In this document: positions 1 through 10,272 of the stretch, piece by piece
How positions within the stretch are numbered: the stretch's first letter is position 1
Layout: every line of letters begins with the position of its first letter
Assembly: GCA_032821775.1 (NCBI GenBank)
Contig: JAVLRN010000015.1
Span: 434,001-498,000, forward strand
Origin: Sanguinoderma infundibulare
Lineage: Eukaryota; Basidiomycota; Agaricomycetes; Polyporales; Polyporaceae
Reading direction: 5' to 3'
Length of the DNA stretch: 64,000 nucleotides
Program-made: the position numbers and the translations under genes
The notes under the pieces: model-generated
What the model was told of the DNA's origin: nothing
What the model saw: only the letters and a program-made list of their open reading frames with translations
Database searches by the model: none

Positions 1-2158
1 GCACCGGGCGGTTAGACTCCAGCACCGACTCGCGCGATGGGCGGAATATACACAGACTACCACCAGGACACACAAAGCCGCGGCACAGCAGACTCCATCG
101 CGCGGCCGCGCCCCACGAGCTCCGGGTTTCGGAACGTTCCATGGCCAGCGGCGGCAGTGCGGCCAATACGGCGAACATGTCCATCATGCCAACAAGGCTC
201 CAACGAGTCGACACTGGCCCTCGACTCTCTCGACGTCGAACAAACAAACGATCGGCCCCACTCTGCTGTGCACGACAATGACAACTGGGAGCGCGCGCGA
301 CACGCTCCACTGCTCCACCGCGCGCGATCGGTGGCTAACGTCGCGGGCGATTTTCGCTGATCGCCCGCGAAGCACCTTGGGGGGACGGAACGCGTTCACG
401 GGGATGCAGGTGAGCAAGGACCTTTTTTTATCTCACCCGCGCGAGCCTCATGCCATCGCCTACGTGGGACGACGTGGAGGCTCGTTGCGAATCCAACAAG
501 TCGCACGCGCGACTCGAATAGCCAAGTGCGAAAACCTCGGTCCGCAACGTACGCGTAGACGCTCGTGCGCGTGCTGCGAACAAAAAAAAGGAAGGGCGCA
601 ACTTGCCTTCGGGGCTTTATGTATTGGCCACCGGGGGTGTGTTATAGGCTGGAAGCACTGCACACGAAGTGGAGCGAACGTCCGCGGCGCGTGTTATAGG
701 GTGTTCGGACTGTGAGAGCCTCCGAGTCCCCTCGTCGAATGCCGTTTCGATGTGGTCGTGGCGGTCAATGTAATATACCCATTCCTATTTCTTGCTTGTT
801 CCGGCGCCAGGCTTGTGGTTCTATGCGCAGCGCGTCTTGGCGGGGGTTTTCTTCAGACCGCCGTTCAGCGCGTGCACATCTTCGTTCCGCACCCGGGCGT
901 CACCCCCGGGCGCGGTAGTATGTACGCTTTCCGCGCCCGCGATGCGGTGATCAGCGGGTGGGCAGGGGGCACCATCCGATTGGCACGTGCAAGTTTGGTC
1001 TCGCATCCTTTTCCCAAGGAAACGTTCTGAGGGTCCCACGAGGCTACGATAGCGCGTCCAGAGGAGGGTCACAGTCGTGAGCTCCGGACGCCTTATCGCT
1101 TCTGTGGTCCCACACTAGTTCGCGGCGGCACGTGTTGCGCAGAGCGTCGTTCGGATTTGAAGCTTCCTTTTGGGGAGTGTCTGACGGTAGAAGATGGAAT
1201 TAGCATGCTTCTGCGCCCGTGAGCGAATCGCGAAAAGACCGCAGCGACCCGGCGCCGTATGTCGTCCTCGCTCATGATACCGTATGGTCAATGATTTACG
1301 AGCGGGCGTTTTCTGGCAGGACATGTGGCGACGCACCCTCCTTCGCATGTCCCGTATGTCTTGGTCCATGAGATTGGCATGGGCGCGCAACAGGGCTGAG
1401 TAACCTCGAGAGAGACGCGTCCCTTGAGTCGCAGGGATAACTCGAAAGAGGGCTTGAAGCTAGCCGAACCTGAGGCAGCGCGTCACGCTGTCGAAATGGT
1501 CCTGATTGTCCAGGCCTTTTGGTTGCTCGCGATTTTGCACGGAGATGATGCTGTTCCCTCTCCGTGCATCTAGTCGCTCGGCACAACATGGCGGGCATGA
1601 ACTTGTGGAATCCGGACGGAGGAGTTGTTTCGTCTTCCAAGGACCTTTGGAGGACGCTGGGACCAAATCGCTTTCGTTCCTCGGATCTTCCGTGACTTTC
1701 GGGATCGCAGGATATTAGTATAGTATGATGAAGAGGAGATTTGTACCGACTCAGCCTAATATCGCTATCGCAATATTGTTGTAAAGGAATTGTATAACCT
1801 GGTGAACTTGAAGGGTAGCCGATCATGACGACGCCACGTACCGCTTCCCATGACGCGAGAATCCTAATCACAATAAGAGCCGTGAGGGCTTTTCGTGACT
1901 CGGGGAGGAAGTCCATCCTGATGCGTGGCTAAGCACAGGCCACTTCTCAAGAATTATAAGGACCATTCGTATTCCCAATGTCAATTGTGTGGTAACTTTG
2001 AAATTCAGCTCGACGACGATCCCCTGCAGTTTGTCGCACTCCGGCTTTCCTGGACTGCAACATTTCCTGTAGCTACTCATGCATACAAGCAAAATCGTCC
2101 AGTAACCTGCAATCTAATTGGCACGACGCCCGAGCGAGATCGTGACCGAGAGCTCTTC

Positions 2159-3068
2159 CTAGCTCAGGGTGCGTATCTCGACCTCAGGGAAGAAGTGCGT
2201 CGTGCCGTTGATCTTGGACCGACGGATGCTCATGATGTACAACGCGTCGAGATGCCGGGGTGCTGCGCCCCACGCTGCCCATCCCTCCCAGGAGCGCCTT
2301 CTGTTCTGGAATTCTTCTGGGTGCTGCCGCTGTCGAAAAATCCGTCAGTCCTCTATACTCGCAACGCTCCGACGGGGCGTATGGAAAGGTGTGACGCACG
2401 AGGTATTTGATGTACCAGACGACCTGGCAGGCGATGATGTCCGAGAGGAGACAGCGGGGTTCATTGTATTCGGTTGGCTGCGCGTTGAAGATGACAGGGT
2501 TGAACTCAGGGTCGTCAGGGAACTGGCGGATGCGATGAAAGCGCAGTAACGTTAGGATCAAGACTTGGGAGCCCGCGGATGGGGACGAGGCGGAGGATCG
2601 TCACAAATTAATACTCACAAGGGCACGGAGCGCTAGAGCTGGTGTGGCGTTCTGCCACAGCATCCCATATTGATGGTCCAGGCCTGCGACGTGATCGCAT
2701 AGACTTCGGCTCACCAACATCGACCACTGTCTGACGTCGGAGAGGTTGGTCTGCTCGTCGATGCCTTTGAAGGTGGGGAACGTGCGGAGATAGTCGCTTA
2801 TGCTGGCGACTTTGCTGAGCTGAAGACCGCGCTGTGCCGTCAAGGTGTCCCAAACATCTAGCCGGAAATCCGGGTCAAGGGTGCCAAGAGAGGCAGGGAA
2901 AGGGACCTTGAGGACTGTTGAGGGGAGTCGGTGAGCTTCCAGAGCGCCACGGCATAAAGCACTAGTACCGGTAATGTATTCACAGGCCTGGGCCAAGTTT
3001 CCGCTCCAGTACGCCACCGTCGGTACCTCGCCGCATAGCAAATCAAATATGTTTCGTTGCCGTTTCAC
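2159..3068 (-). CDS. Unknown protein, three 3' exons (U1)
   Basis: I do not recognise the family. Minus-strand exons 2619-3068, 2400-2522 and 2159-2329 join in phase 0 at both junctions: 450+123+171 = 744 nt, 247 codons plus a TAG stop. Intron 1 (96 nt) runs from GTGAGT to CCAG and has a CTAAC branch-like site. Intron 2 (70 nt) runs from GTGCGT to GACAG with CTGAC. The joined protein shows WSGNLAQACEYITG early, FNPVIFNAQPTEYNEPRC in exon 2, and ends HFFPEVEIRTLS. Exon 1 opens with GTG and probably begins at an acceptor (TTCGCAG) just upstream, so the true start exon is missing and the gene is 5'-partial. Differences between the four copies are mostly synonymous in exactly this frame, which supports the exon model. 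Confidence 0.6.
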
Positions 3069-3108
3069 ACGCTGCGAATGACCGGGACAAGGGCTTGAGA
3101 TAGGGAGG

Positions 3109-3186
3109 GTTTTCGTGAATAATCCGGACGGTGAGTTTTCGTGAATAATCCGGACGGTGAGTTTTCATGAATGATCTGGACGGTGA
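3109..3186. repeat. 3 x 26-bp tandem repeat (U1)
   Basis: Three head-to-tail 26-bp repeats lie at 3109-3134, 3135-3160 and 3161-3186. Each starts with GTTTTCRTGAAT and ends with GGACGGTGA. The first two are identical, and the third has three substitutions. A degenerate TCCGGACGG follows at about 3207. The array lies just upstream of the first recognised exon of the 2159-3068 gene, so it could be promoter or intron sequence of that gene. Confidence 0.9.
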
Positions 3187-3677
3187 CTTCTGGTGTAGGT
3201 ATACAGTCCGGACGGCAGGAGGGAGCGGAGAGCGGGAAGGACGCGCCATCGTCTGCGTCTGCGCCCGAGCTAAATGTACGTACATACGGACATGATCAGG
3301 CAAGATCTACAACAGAGCGGTAAGGCGAAACTCGCCATGTTTCTCTATCTAACACACGGGTACTTTCCAGACGGAAATCCTCCCCCCTGCGATCCGAGTC
3401 AAACCAAGGCAACGTACCTGGAACAAAAATCCGCTCACTAGCCACAAAGCGCAAAACCCGACATTAGGGCCGGTACACTGAGCAGTGAGTTCAAAACAGA
3501 GGCAGACGGTGCCAGTGCCGAGGCCTGCGACGCATCGACTCCCACCTACGGCTAATGGCGTACGAATGAACCAAACGAGACCGCGTGCAGACGCTCCTAC
3601 TCCGCCATCCGAAATTAGTACGTCTGTCGTCCGGACTCGCCAGATACGCGAATAAATTGGGTATAAGATGGACTCAC

Positions 3678-4300
3678 CCTCCGCCAGTGACCCTTGACGC
3701 TGCTGTGTTGGCTGAGCGCGATATCGCACGCCTTCTCGGCTTCCACGAAGCTGCACACAGCACCGTCAGTCGAGGACGGAAGACGACGTCATGTTACGTA
3801 CTTGTTGGCCTTCAGATACGCTGCAGCAAGGTTAAGCTGGTAGTGCGGCAGCTCCGGCTCGATCCGGTGTGCGCAGTAGCGGGAACGGGGACGGGAATGG
3901 CAAGGGTGGGAAGGGACATGTTGGTGAGGTTAGGAGGCAGTGGGAGTTGCAAGCGCAGAGGAGGGCCGCGCTTCGCGAGGCGGGAAAGGCATAGCAGAAG
4001 GGGACCTCGAAGAACCATGACGGCGAGATCGCGTTCTACTTTGCTGAGGTCGCCTTTTCTGAACGCGAGATTTCCCTGCGACTCGATGCATGAGGGTCAT
4101 ATTGTAGTAGCAGAACCTGTTCCTTTTCTCGTTCGGCACACATATATCTCCACTCCATGAGCTCCCCGACGGTCATGTCCGAATCGTCCGGCTTGTTCTC
4201 CGCATCCTGACCGCCAAAGTCGAAATCCACATCCCACAGGTCCTCCTCTTCCTCCGTACCCCATCCATACACGTCGGACCTTACATAGGTACGATCGGGC
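3678..4300 (-). pseudogene. TPR-repeat protein fragment, damaged (U1)
   Basis: Minus-strand pieces at 4117-4300, 4016-4075, about 3802-3866 and 3678-3750 together read as a tetratricopeptide-repeat segment. The first has an acidic lead (WDVDFDFGG, DDSDMTVGELMEWRYMC) running into AEREKEQ. The second gives GNLAFRKGDLSKVERDLA. The third gives EPELPHYQLNLAAAYLKAN. The fourth gives FVEAEKACDIALSQHSSVKG. Three of the four junctions have good signals and fitting phase (introns 4076-4116 and 3751-3801; donor GTGAGT after 3678). Between pieces two and three no YAG acceptor precedes the conserved EPELPHYQ. The first YAG (ending at 3837) keeps the frame but drops that stretch. No convincing continuation exists beyond 3678. 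Possible upstream exons lie near 4420-4705 but do not join cleanly. TPR proteins are usually co-chaperone-like scaffolds; any role here is unknown. Confidence 0.6.
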
Positions 4301-4409
4301 CTGCTCAGCTGGTGCTCGCAACCCGGGAACGTATGAAAACACGCACCTCATCCGTCCCACTCCCTCTCCTTTCCCGACCTCACTCCGCTCTCCACTGAGG
4401 CCTTGCCTA

Positions 4410-4429
4410 AACAACCTTCCAAGGTTGTT
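4410..4429. other. 9-bp inverted repeat with 2-bp centre (U1)
   Basis: AACAACCTT and AAGGTTGTT flank a CC centre. It is repeated at the same place in every unit (offsets 16594, 34603, 50522). It lies within possible upstream exon sequence of the TPR relic; function unknown. Confidence 0.5.
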
Positions 4430-4968
4430 GCCGGCGACTATCATGAGGAGTAAGCCATCTGCCCACGTATCCAAGAGGGCACTCCGAAGCTGAGCTTACC
4501 AGCAAGGCTCCCGACCGACTCTACGACGACCAGATGAGATGACCTGGGGAGTTGATGCGCGTGTAGTATGATATGCTTCTCGCGGCGATCGCCAAATTAA
4601 GAAGGCTGACGAGTCAGGTACCAGGAACAAGTTGATCAGCGACTCACCTTCAAATGCACCGCGTCTTCGCGTCTTCGTCCTGCTCAGGACATGTACGCCA
4701 TCCACAGTTTGGCGTCAACAACCCTCCATGATGGCATGGAGTCTTGTCCGGACGAATATTCGAAAGAATCAGTATCGCGTACGTGAACGAGGAGATAGAC
4801 CGCACTTACCGCACTCTACAGCTGGCTGTCCGGTCCACTCACCACTCCGACACGCAACCCCACGCCGACATGCCCGGCTCGATGTCAACAACCCTCCATG
4901 GGATGTCCAGGTGGACTGCAGAGGACGGTCCCGTCTATCTGGGACAACAGATTTGAATATACTTAGCA

Positions 4969-5160
4969 TCCCTGCGAATCATCCGCTTGTCGGGGGGAAG
5001 GGTATACGCACCCCGCTGGATCGTCGTCTTCACCGCCGTGTACGGATCCTTGTCACAAAGGACATGTCCGCACAGCGTGATCGTGGCGTAGGACGGCGGC
5101 GAAAAACAGATGGGGCATGTATAAGCTGCAAGAGGCTCCACCTCGTCTATTGGCACTGTG
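4969..5160 (-). pseudogene. RING-finger relic (U1)
   Basis: About 190 bp of the minus strand match the RING exon of the gene at 14415-15148 in the same unit. PIDEVEPLAAYTCPICFSPP, TITLCGHVLC and AVKTTIQRGAYTLPP are still readable, so five zinc ligands remain (C, C, C, H, C). The sixth is lost: the intact CGEC reads CDKD. The sequence diverges right after the exon end (MIRR), where the intact gene has its donor, and the last two cysteines, which lie in the next exon, are absent. It is an internal duplicate that cannot form a RING domain. Confidence 0.85.
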
Positions 5161-5213
5161 TCAAGGGAGCGCTCCGGTCAGAGATGGTGACCTGTGAAAG
5201 GAGCATGATTCAG

Positions 5214-5582
5214 TCAGCCGGAACTGTTCAGCGCGCCTCCCGGAAACTGGAACGGGAACGCACCACGCCGACTTCTGCGTGCGCCGTCCGCTCGTTCGCG
5301 CTGTCGTCGGGTGCCTTCCGGTGGCTGACGACGCCCACTCCATGGTGCGAGCAAGATGCCTGTCATTCGTCAAGACACGGTCAGCACACTCTAACCAGAA
5401 CGCACAGATCCCAAACGAGCACCACGCGGGCAGGACTTACCAAGCATCCTGAACACGAACCCAGTCCACATGGTGTCCGCCACGTCCAACACAACACCGA
5501 GCTCTTCCAACTCATTGACGAGCATCGCGTCGTAGACGACGGTCGAGATCGAGAGCCTGAACGCGGTGCCGATGAAACCGAT
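5214..5582 (-). CDS. Unknown protein, last two exons (U1)
   Basis: I do not recognise the family. Minus-strand exons 5441-5582 and 5214-5359 are separated by an 81-nt intron (GTAAGT to GACAG) and join in phase 1. The upstream edge is a TCTAG acceptor at 5583. The product begins IGFIGTAFRLSISTVV, continues NELEELGVVLDVADTMW and GFVFRMLGILLAPW, then turns Arg-rich (TRRQRERADGARRSRRG) and ends GGALNSSG with TGA. The first exon is hydrophobic with an acidic middle; one membrane-associated segment is possible. Exons further 5' were not resolved. Confidence 0.45.
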
Positions 5583-5899
5583 CTAGAGAGCATGCCATAT
5601 TTGCTGGGGAAGCTGTGTGCGCTGGGGACGAGGGTAGAGCTGGAGCAGATGGAAGATGAGCAAGGGGGAAAGTAGCGAGTTTCGAGGGAAACCAACAAAC
5701 GAACATCACGTACTGCCTATTGTGTTCGCATCAGCATAGCATGTGTGGGCTGCGGATGTGCCAGCTGTGTGTCAGCCGAGGTTAAGGCAATTGATGGGGC
5801 GGTAAACAGGCGGAGAACACCACGGTGTTGACTGCCGAGGGACATGTCATGTCAGCACGCGCACGGTGAAAATGAGAACGGAATAAGTAAGAGACGCAC

Positions 5900-6017
5900 A
5901 ATTGTCCGGGATGGCGCTCAGCCGGGCAATCAACGCAATCTTGAAGCCGCCGTCGCGAACTGCACGGCTAAATCGTGAAGCCTGGTACAGGCAAGCGGCG
6001 AGCCCGCAGCAATCCAT
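5900..6017 (-). pseudogene. TVP38/TMEM64-like fragment (U1)
   Basis: One minus-strand exon-like piece lies between a CACTAG acceptor and a GTGCGT donor, 39 codons plus one base. Its C-terminal half reads GGFKIALIARLSAIP, which resembles the conserved loop of TVP38/TMEM64 (VTT-domain, SNARE-associated Golgi) membrane proteins of fungi. In that family the motif is followed by a Gly-His and further membrane helices; here Asp-Asn follows, and no matching helices could be assembled downstream. I take it as a fragment or dead copy. The similarity is from memory of the family, not a search. Confidence 0.42.
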
Positions 6018-6566
6018 CTAGTGAGATGCCGTTAGACTCGAGGCACGACTCGACCGTTTTCTCACCAGCGAACTCAGGGCCACAGAGCATGGGACAGCCA
6101 TCATCGAGGTGCACAATCGCCATGTCCCACACGTTCGCAACGCAGTCCGGGAGGCACATCAACGCGATCGTCGGCCACGGTGCACACGGCCAGAGTGATT
6201 CGCCTGTCATACTCCATGTGCCGTACGTCGAGTGACAGCACCAGCACATCTCGCCACGTCGTCGACCGCGAGCGACTTCGTGCACGGGCCCGGGGCCAGC
6301 GCTGCATGAAAGCTCACCCTGGACTCGGCCGGCCTGCGCTACTCTCCATACCCCAGCCCGCTGTCATCGACCTCGTCGCGTTTCAGCACGTCGTCTCAGG
6401 GCAGAAGCGTAGGTCACATGGAGACCTCTCCGATGTCCTCACGGGCTCCCCTAGCAGGGACGTGCTGGCCTGGGACGGTCGTCCCAGTGATGATAGTTGA
6501 TATGGGCAACCCGAGCGGGAAAACACGCAAGAGGCTACCATAAGGGGGGACCTTGCGTGGCATAAC

Positions 6567-7518
6567 TTACAGGTACTCGACTCGTTCCTGGCAGGCCAGT
6601 TTCCACTCGGGTCTCTGCTCGCGAGGAGGGAGCTTCAGGCGGTGGAACTGGCAGATCATCGGCTCCGTGGTCTCTTCCGCCACATCAGCAGACGGCTCAG
6701 GCCGCTCCGTGAACGATGGAGCAGAAATAGGCGGCACTTGTTGATTTGACGGGACATCGGCCTTCGAGTGAGGAGTAGGTGGACGTTGAGCTCGTGGGCA
6801 TTCTTTCGAAGAAGGGATGGCATCTGAGGGGCGCGCCACGGGCAACAAACGACCGTCCTATATGAAAGGTGTCTGTCTGAGGACAAAGAAGTGGCGGGGA
6901 TGTACCGTGATGACTCACGGTCGTTCCATGATGCGTTCCACGCTTCTGACTAGGTGCACGTTCTACGTGAGGTTCTCGGGCGGCCGGGGTCTCATTGTCA
7001 GAGAGGGAGGTCAGAATACGCTGCCGCTTCACGTAGCGCAGCTGCCTCGGGGTCTGAAAATCATCGTGGGCGTGTTTGGTGACAGGTACAAGTTCGTATG
7101 CCAGGCGATCGGCGTGATCAGCAGCGTTCCGAGACCGCTTTCTCTTTGTGCCCGTCAAAACGGGGATAGGGGAAGACGGATGGCGCTTCTTTGCAGGGAG
7201 AGACCTGCTTCTAGAAGAAGAAGGGGCTGCGCTACTACTGAAGGTGGGGCGAGGACGACGGATTCTCGGAGGAGGGGCAGGAGGACTGAAAGTCGCGTGT
7301 GCTCCTGATTTGGAGTGGGTCACTAGGGAGATGACGATGGCAGATGGGTCTTGTGGGAGGGCGAGATCGGGGAGTGGGGGCTGCGGGAGGCGACTTACGG
7401 CAGACTGGGTGTGAGCGAGAAGGTAGGATGCACGGCTAAGGTTGGCCTGACGGCGCACGCGAATGCGAGGCGAGCGTCTGGGGCCGTCGACAGGTGTTGT
7501 GTGGACGACGAGCGCCAT
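6567..7518 (-). CDS. Ser/Pro/Arg-rich protein, two exons (U1)
   Basis: Unrecognised family. Minus-strand exon 6919-7518 (200 codons from ATG) joins exon 6567-6857 across a 61-nt intron (GTGAGT to ATATAG) in phase 0, giving 296 residues and a TAA stop. The N-terminus is basic (RRSPRIRVRRQ), then a Ser/Pro/Arg-rich stretch, then PAKKRHPSSPIPV and TKRKRSRNAAD, a plausible nuclear localisation signal. Next come LRYVKRQR and REPHVERAPSQKRG, and exon 2 is rich in Pro and acidic residues before ICQFHRLKLPPREQRPEWKL. The stop overlaps a perfect GTAAGT donor (6565-6570), so a third exon is possible. A plus-strand degenerate copy of the middle of exon 1 lies at 10249-10692. Confidence 0.55.
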
Positions 7519-7930
7519 GATGTGCTGTGGCCGGTGGCGAGGTTCGGGGAGGGGCTACCGTCGATTGGATGGGGTCAGGCGTCCCTGAGTGGGCGGTTGC
7601 TTGGCTGGCGGGGGCACACCCTGGAAAACGCATGGTGGTTGGAAGGGCAGTGAGTACAGGCACGGAGAAGAAACAAAGGAAGGAGGTTACATTGGATATA
7701 AGCGATGGACCGGCTATTGACACAGCGATGGTCGTGGACGAGAGCAAAGTCACGGCGGACTGGACGTGGGGACCGAAGTGCAGTGCCACAAGGGGCCAAG
7801 CGCCCAAAGCTGCCATTTGCGGAATTTCGAAATTCCGGCTCTCTCGCAAACCTCCATCCAGCTTCCACCTCGCCAATGCCAATGTTCGACAGCAAAATTA
7901 TTGCAAAACAATACACAAAGTACAAGCATC

Positions 7931-8505
7931 CTAGATGTCCTCGGCCTCGGCCTCGACCTCCGACGACCAGACCGCCTCCTCGATCGGGTCCTCTGGGTCC
8001 TCCATCCCCGTTATCCCTTGCTCACGACGACGCTGGTGGCGACGCTTGGTCGGAACCCCTGGAAGAACAGCAACAGGGTTAGAGAAGGCAAGCTCCACCC
8101 GCTCCTCTGTTGCTTCCTCGAAACGGAGCGCACCCGACATCCACAACGCGAGGAGACGCTCCATGACCGGCTGGCCGCCAGGAACATCGCTCAAGTTCCC
8201 AAACGGCACGCCAGCCGGCCACCCCACAAGATCGTGCTTGGCCCTGACGACGACGTAGCGGGCATAGTCCCTCGGAGACCACCGCATCCGTGCACTGCGG
8301 CGGCCGGTGAGCTCCTCTGTGGAAATGCCATCAAGACGCGATGCAATAAGTCCGTGATGCGCGCATATTTCCAGAAGGCAGACAGGTACGTACTCAATTT
8401 ATCGTCCATGAGCTTGCGGATCTGTGCTCGCAGCTTGGCGAGTCGGCTCGAGTGGTGTTGAGGCACAGCTGAGGCTGGCGTGCGGCCGTTGCGCTGAGCG
8501 GGCAT
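7931..8505 (-). CDS. Small acidic-tailed protein, two exons (U1)
   Basis: Minus-strand exon 8394-8505 starts at ATG and joins exon 7931-8316 over a 77-nt intron (GTACGT to CCACAG) in phase 1: 112+386 = 498 nt, 165 residues and TAG. Order: a short N-terminus MPAQRNGRTP; a basic heptad-like helix (RLAKLRAQIRKLMDDKL); then RMRWSPRDYARYVV, DLVGWPAGVPFGNLSDVPGG and RLLALWMSGALRF; a basic patch (KRRHQRRREQ); and an acidic repeat tail (EVEAEAED). The VGWP...PFGNLSD block recalls hypothetical proteins common in polypore-type fungi, from memory and without a known function. All four copies are intact and the tail varies only by whole codons, making this one of the best gene models here. Confidence 0.65.
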
Positions 8506-8674
8506 GAGAATCGTTGTACGGCCAGAATGGTGTCCGGGTGACGAGACAGTATGAAGGAGTATTACGGGGGTGTGAATGGAATGCGGGGGATACGTGGTTT
8601 TGTTGCGAACAGGAAGGCCGTATCGCCACTATTTTATGGCTCTCCGCAGCGACCGGCGGTTGCATCTGAGGCCG

Positions 8675-8699
8675 TATCCGCGCAGGTTTCGCGCGGATA
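8675..8699. other. Perfect 9-bp inverted repeat (U1)
   Basis: TATCCGCGC (8675-8683) and GCGCGGATA (8691-8699) form a perfect stem with a 7-nt loop. A 12-bp palindrome (GCCGCATGCGGC) follows about 60 bp downstream. The arms recur in U2 (25281-25305), U3 (43290-43314) and U4 (59197-59221). The site lies between the minus-strand gene ending its 5' side at 8505 and the plus-strand gene near 9083, so it sits in a divergent promoter region; function unknown. Confidence 0.6.
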
Positions 8700-9082
8700 G
8701 CCTGTTCAGTATGTCCGAGATCTTGCTGTCAGTCCGCGTTCCTGTTCGAGAACGTCAACGCCGCATGCGGCACGATCGGGCTCATGCTCTTTCAGGTTCG
8801 GTGGGTCATCACTTGATGCAGACGACCAAGGGGCCGTGAGCGAGGTCTTGCACTTCGACGGGACCAGGTTGAGTGTCATCGGTGCCTTGCGCGCGAGCAC
8901 TGCCTGCTCATAGCTCTTCAGGTCCTCTGCATCGTGCAGCGCAACTCCTGGCGCACAGACCAATTGAATGGGCGCAAGGAGCTTTCGCGCAGGCGTTACC
9001 TTGAGGCACTGTGAGAACCTGCATCCTCGTTCGTGCCCCGCTGTTTTTCTCATTTTCTTCTCCCTATATTAGAGCCTCGAGT

Positions 9083-10272
9083 ATGATTTAAAATAAAGCG
9101 CTGAGAAAGCGTCGAGCGGGCCCCCAAGACGACATCAGTGACAACCCGGCGGAGGCTGAGCAGCCAACGATGGGCCGCGGGATGCCGGTCGGCACCCGCT
9201 TCGTGCCATGGACCACGCTCGCGATCCCGCCTTCTCCCTACAAGTACCACGTACGTCACGAGATGGTCCCCTTCCGTGAGTTCAGCCGGTGCTTGTTCCA
9301 CGGCGAGGACGCGTGCGCCACCCTCCTCCGCGAACCAAGAGAAGCAGAGGACGTCCATGACCAGGGGTATGTGTGGCACATCATGCGTGTCGGGGGGACG
9401 GATCGGCAGGTCGAGTTCAGGACGAACAAGGCGGCAATGCGGCACCTGCGTGCGCACGCGCGCGAGCTCGAGTCGGTGCCGGTCCGGCTGTACAAGCGGT
9501 CGACGGGGGAGGTGCTTGAAGAGGCTAAGTGCATCTGGGAGCAGGCACGCTCGTCGTCTCCGGAGTTGCAGAAATATCACTCGCAGAGCGATGACTCTCG
9601 GAGGGAAAGGGGATGCTCCAGTTCGGCGAGGAGAGTGTGGAGGACTTGGGGGTGTGGGTGCCTTCCTCGTTCATCGAGGAGGACACGTGCATGTGGGAGC
9701 TCTTTGTCGGACCGAATGGGGCCTCGTCTGTGGCTGGACCGAGCGGGTGCTCGTCATGGGCTGGATCGAGCGGCTCGTTGGCATCCCCGCCCGAGTCGCA
9801 GAGTGAGAGGGACGAGGAGCGGAACGTGTCGCAGCATGACGAGGAGGTTGACGACTTTGGGACTTGGTTGCTTTGGACCGGGGAGGGCGTGGCCGAACCT
9901 CAGAGCCCGACTTTACAAGAGTCACAGAGCGACGGCAGCGAAGATGCGGACAAAGACCAGGGCGTGTTGGTGTACGACGAGGCGGGCGTTGGGGGCTTGG
10001 ATGCTTGGCAGCCGTACGGTACCGTCATCTGGCAGCCGCCGCCTGCGGCGAGATGGAGCGCACGACCCAGGCCTGTACCCGTACCCAAGTGCGTTACGCT
10101 GCTTCTCCGCAAACAGCGGCGGCGTCTTCATGCTCGGCAGGCTCGCGACGTGCGACGGCCTCCGCATCGGGCTCGGCCGCCCTCCTTGTCCAAGAATGCA
10201 CTGCCCGAGCTGCGCCCTGTGTCCCGTCGACATTTGGGGTTCAAACCCCGTCTGCCATTGCCGCCTCCCTAG
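9083..10272 (+). pseudogene. Broken copy of the U4 59605 gene (U1)
   Basis: This aligns with the open gene at 59605-60786. The start codon is kept, but codon 3 is TAA (ATG ATT TAA), and a second in-frame stop precedes it being read further. A 2-bp insertion at about 9597-9598 shifts the frame, so the long frame from 9170 and the frame from 9613 are halves of one former gene. A 6-bp in-frame difference near 9276 also separates it from U4. Confidence 0.75.

Noticed and set aside
278..715. Arg-rich plus-strand frames in the first 1.3 kb of each unit
   Set aside because: Frames change between copies through small indels (near 590 and 1018), there is no consistent synonymous bias, and no domain is visible.
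4632..5675. Long plus-strand open frame of 347 codons, present in all units
   Set aside because: It is antisense to the RING relic and to the two-exon gene at 5214-5582, and its sequence has no recognisable protein character.
10236..10249. GGGGTTCAAACCCC, resembling a tRNA T-arm
   Set aside because: No matching acceptor stem, D-arm or anticodon arm could be placed upstream. It is probably chance.
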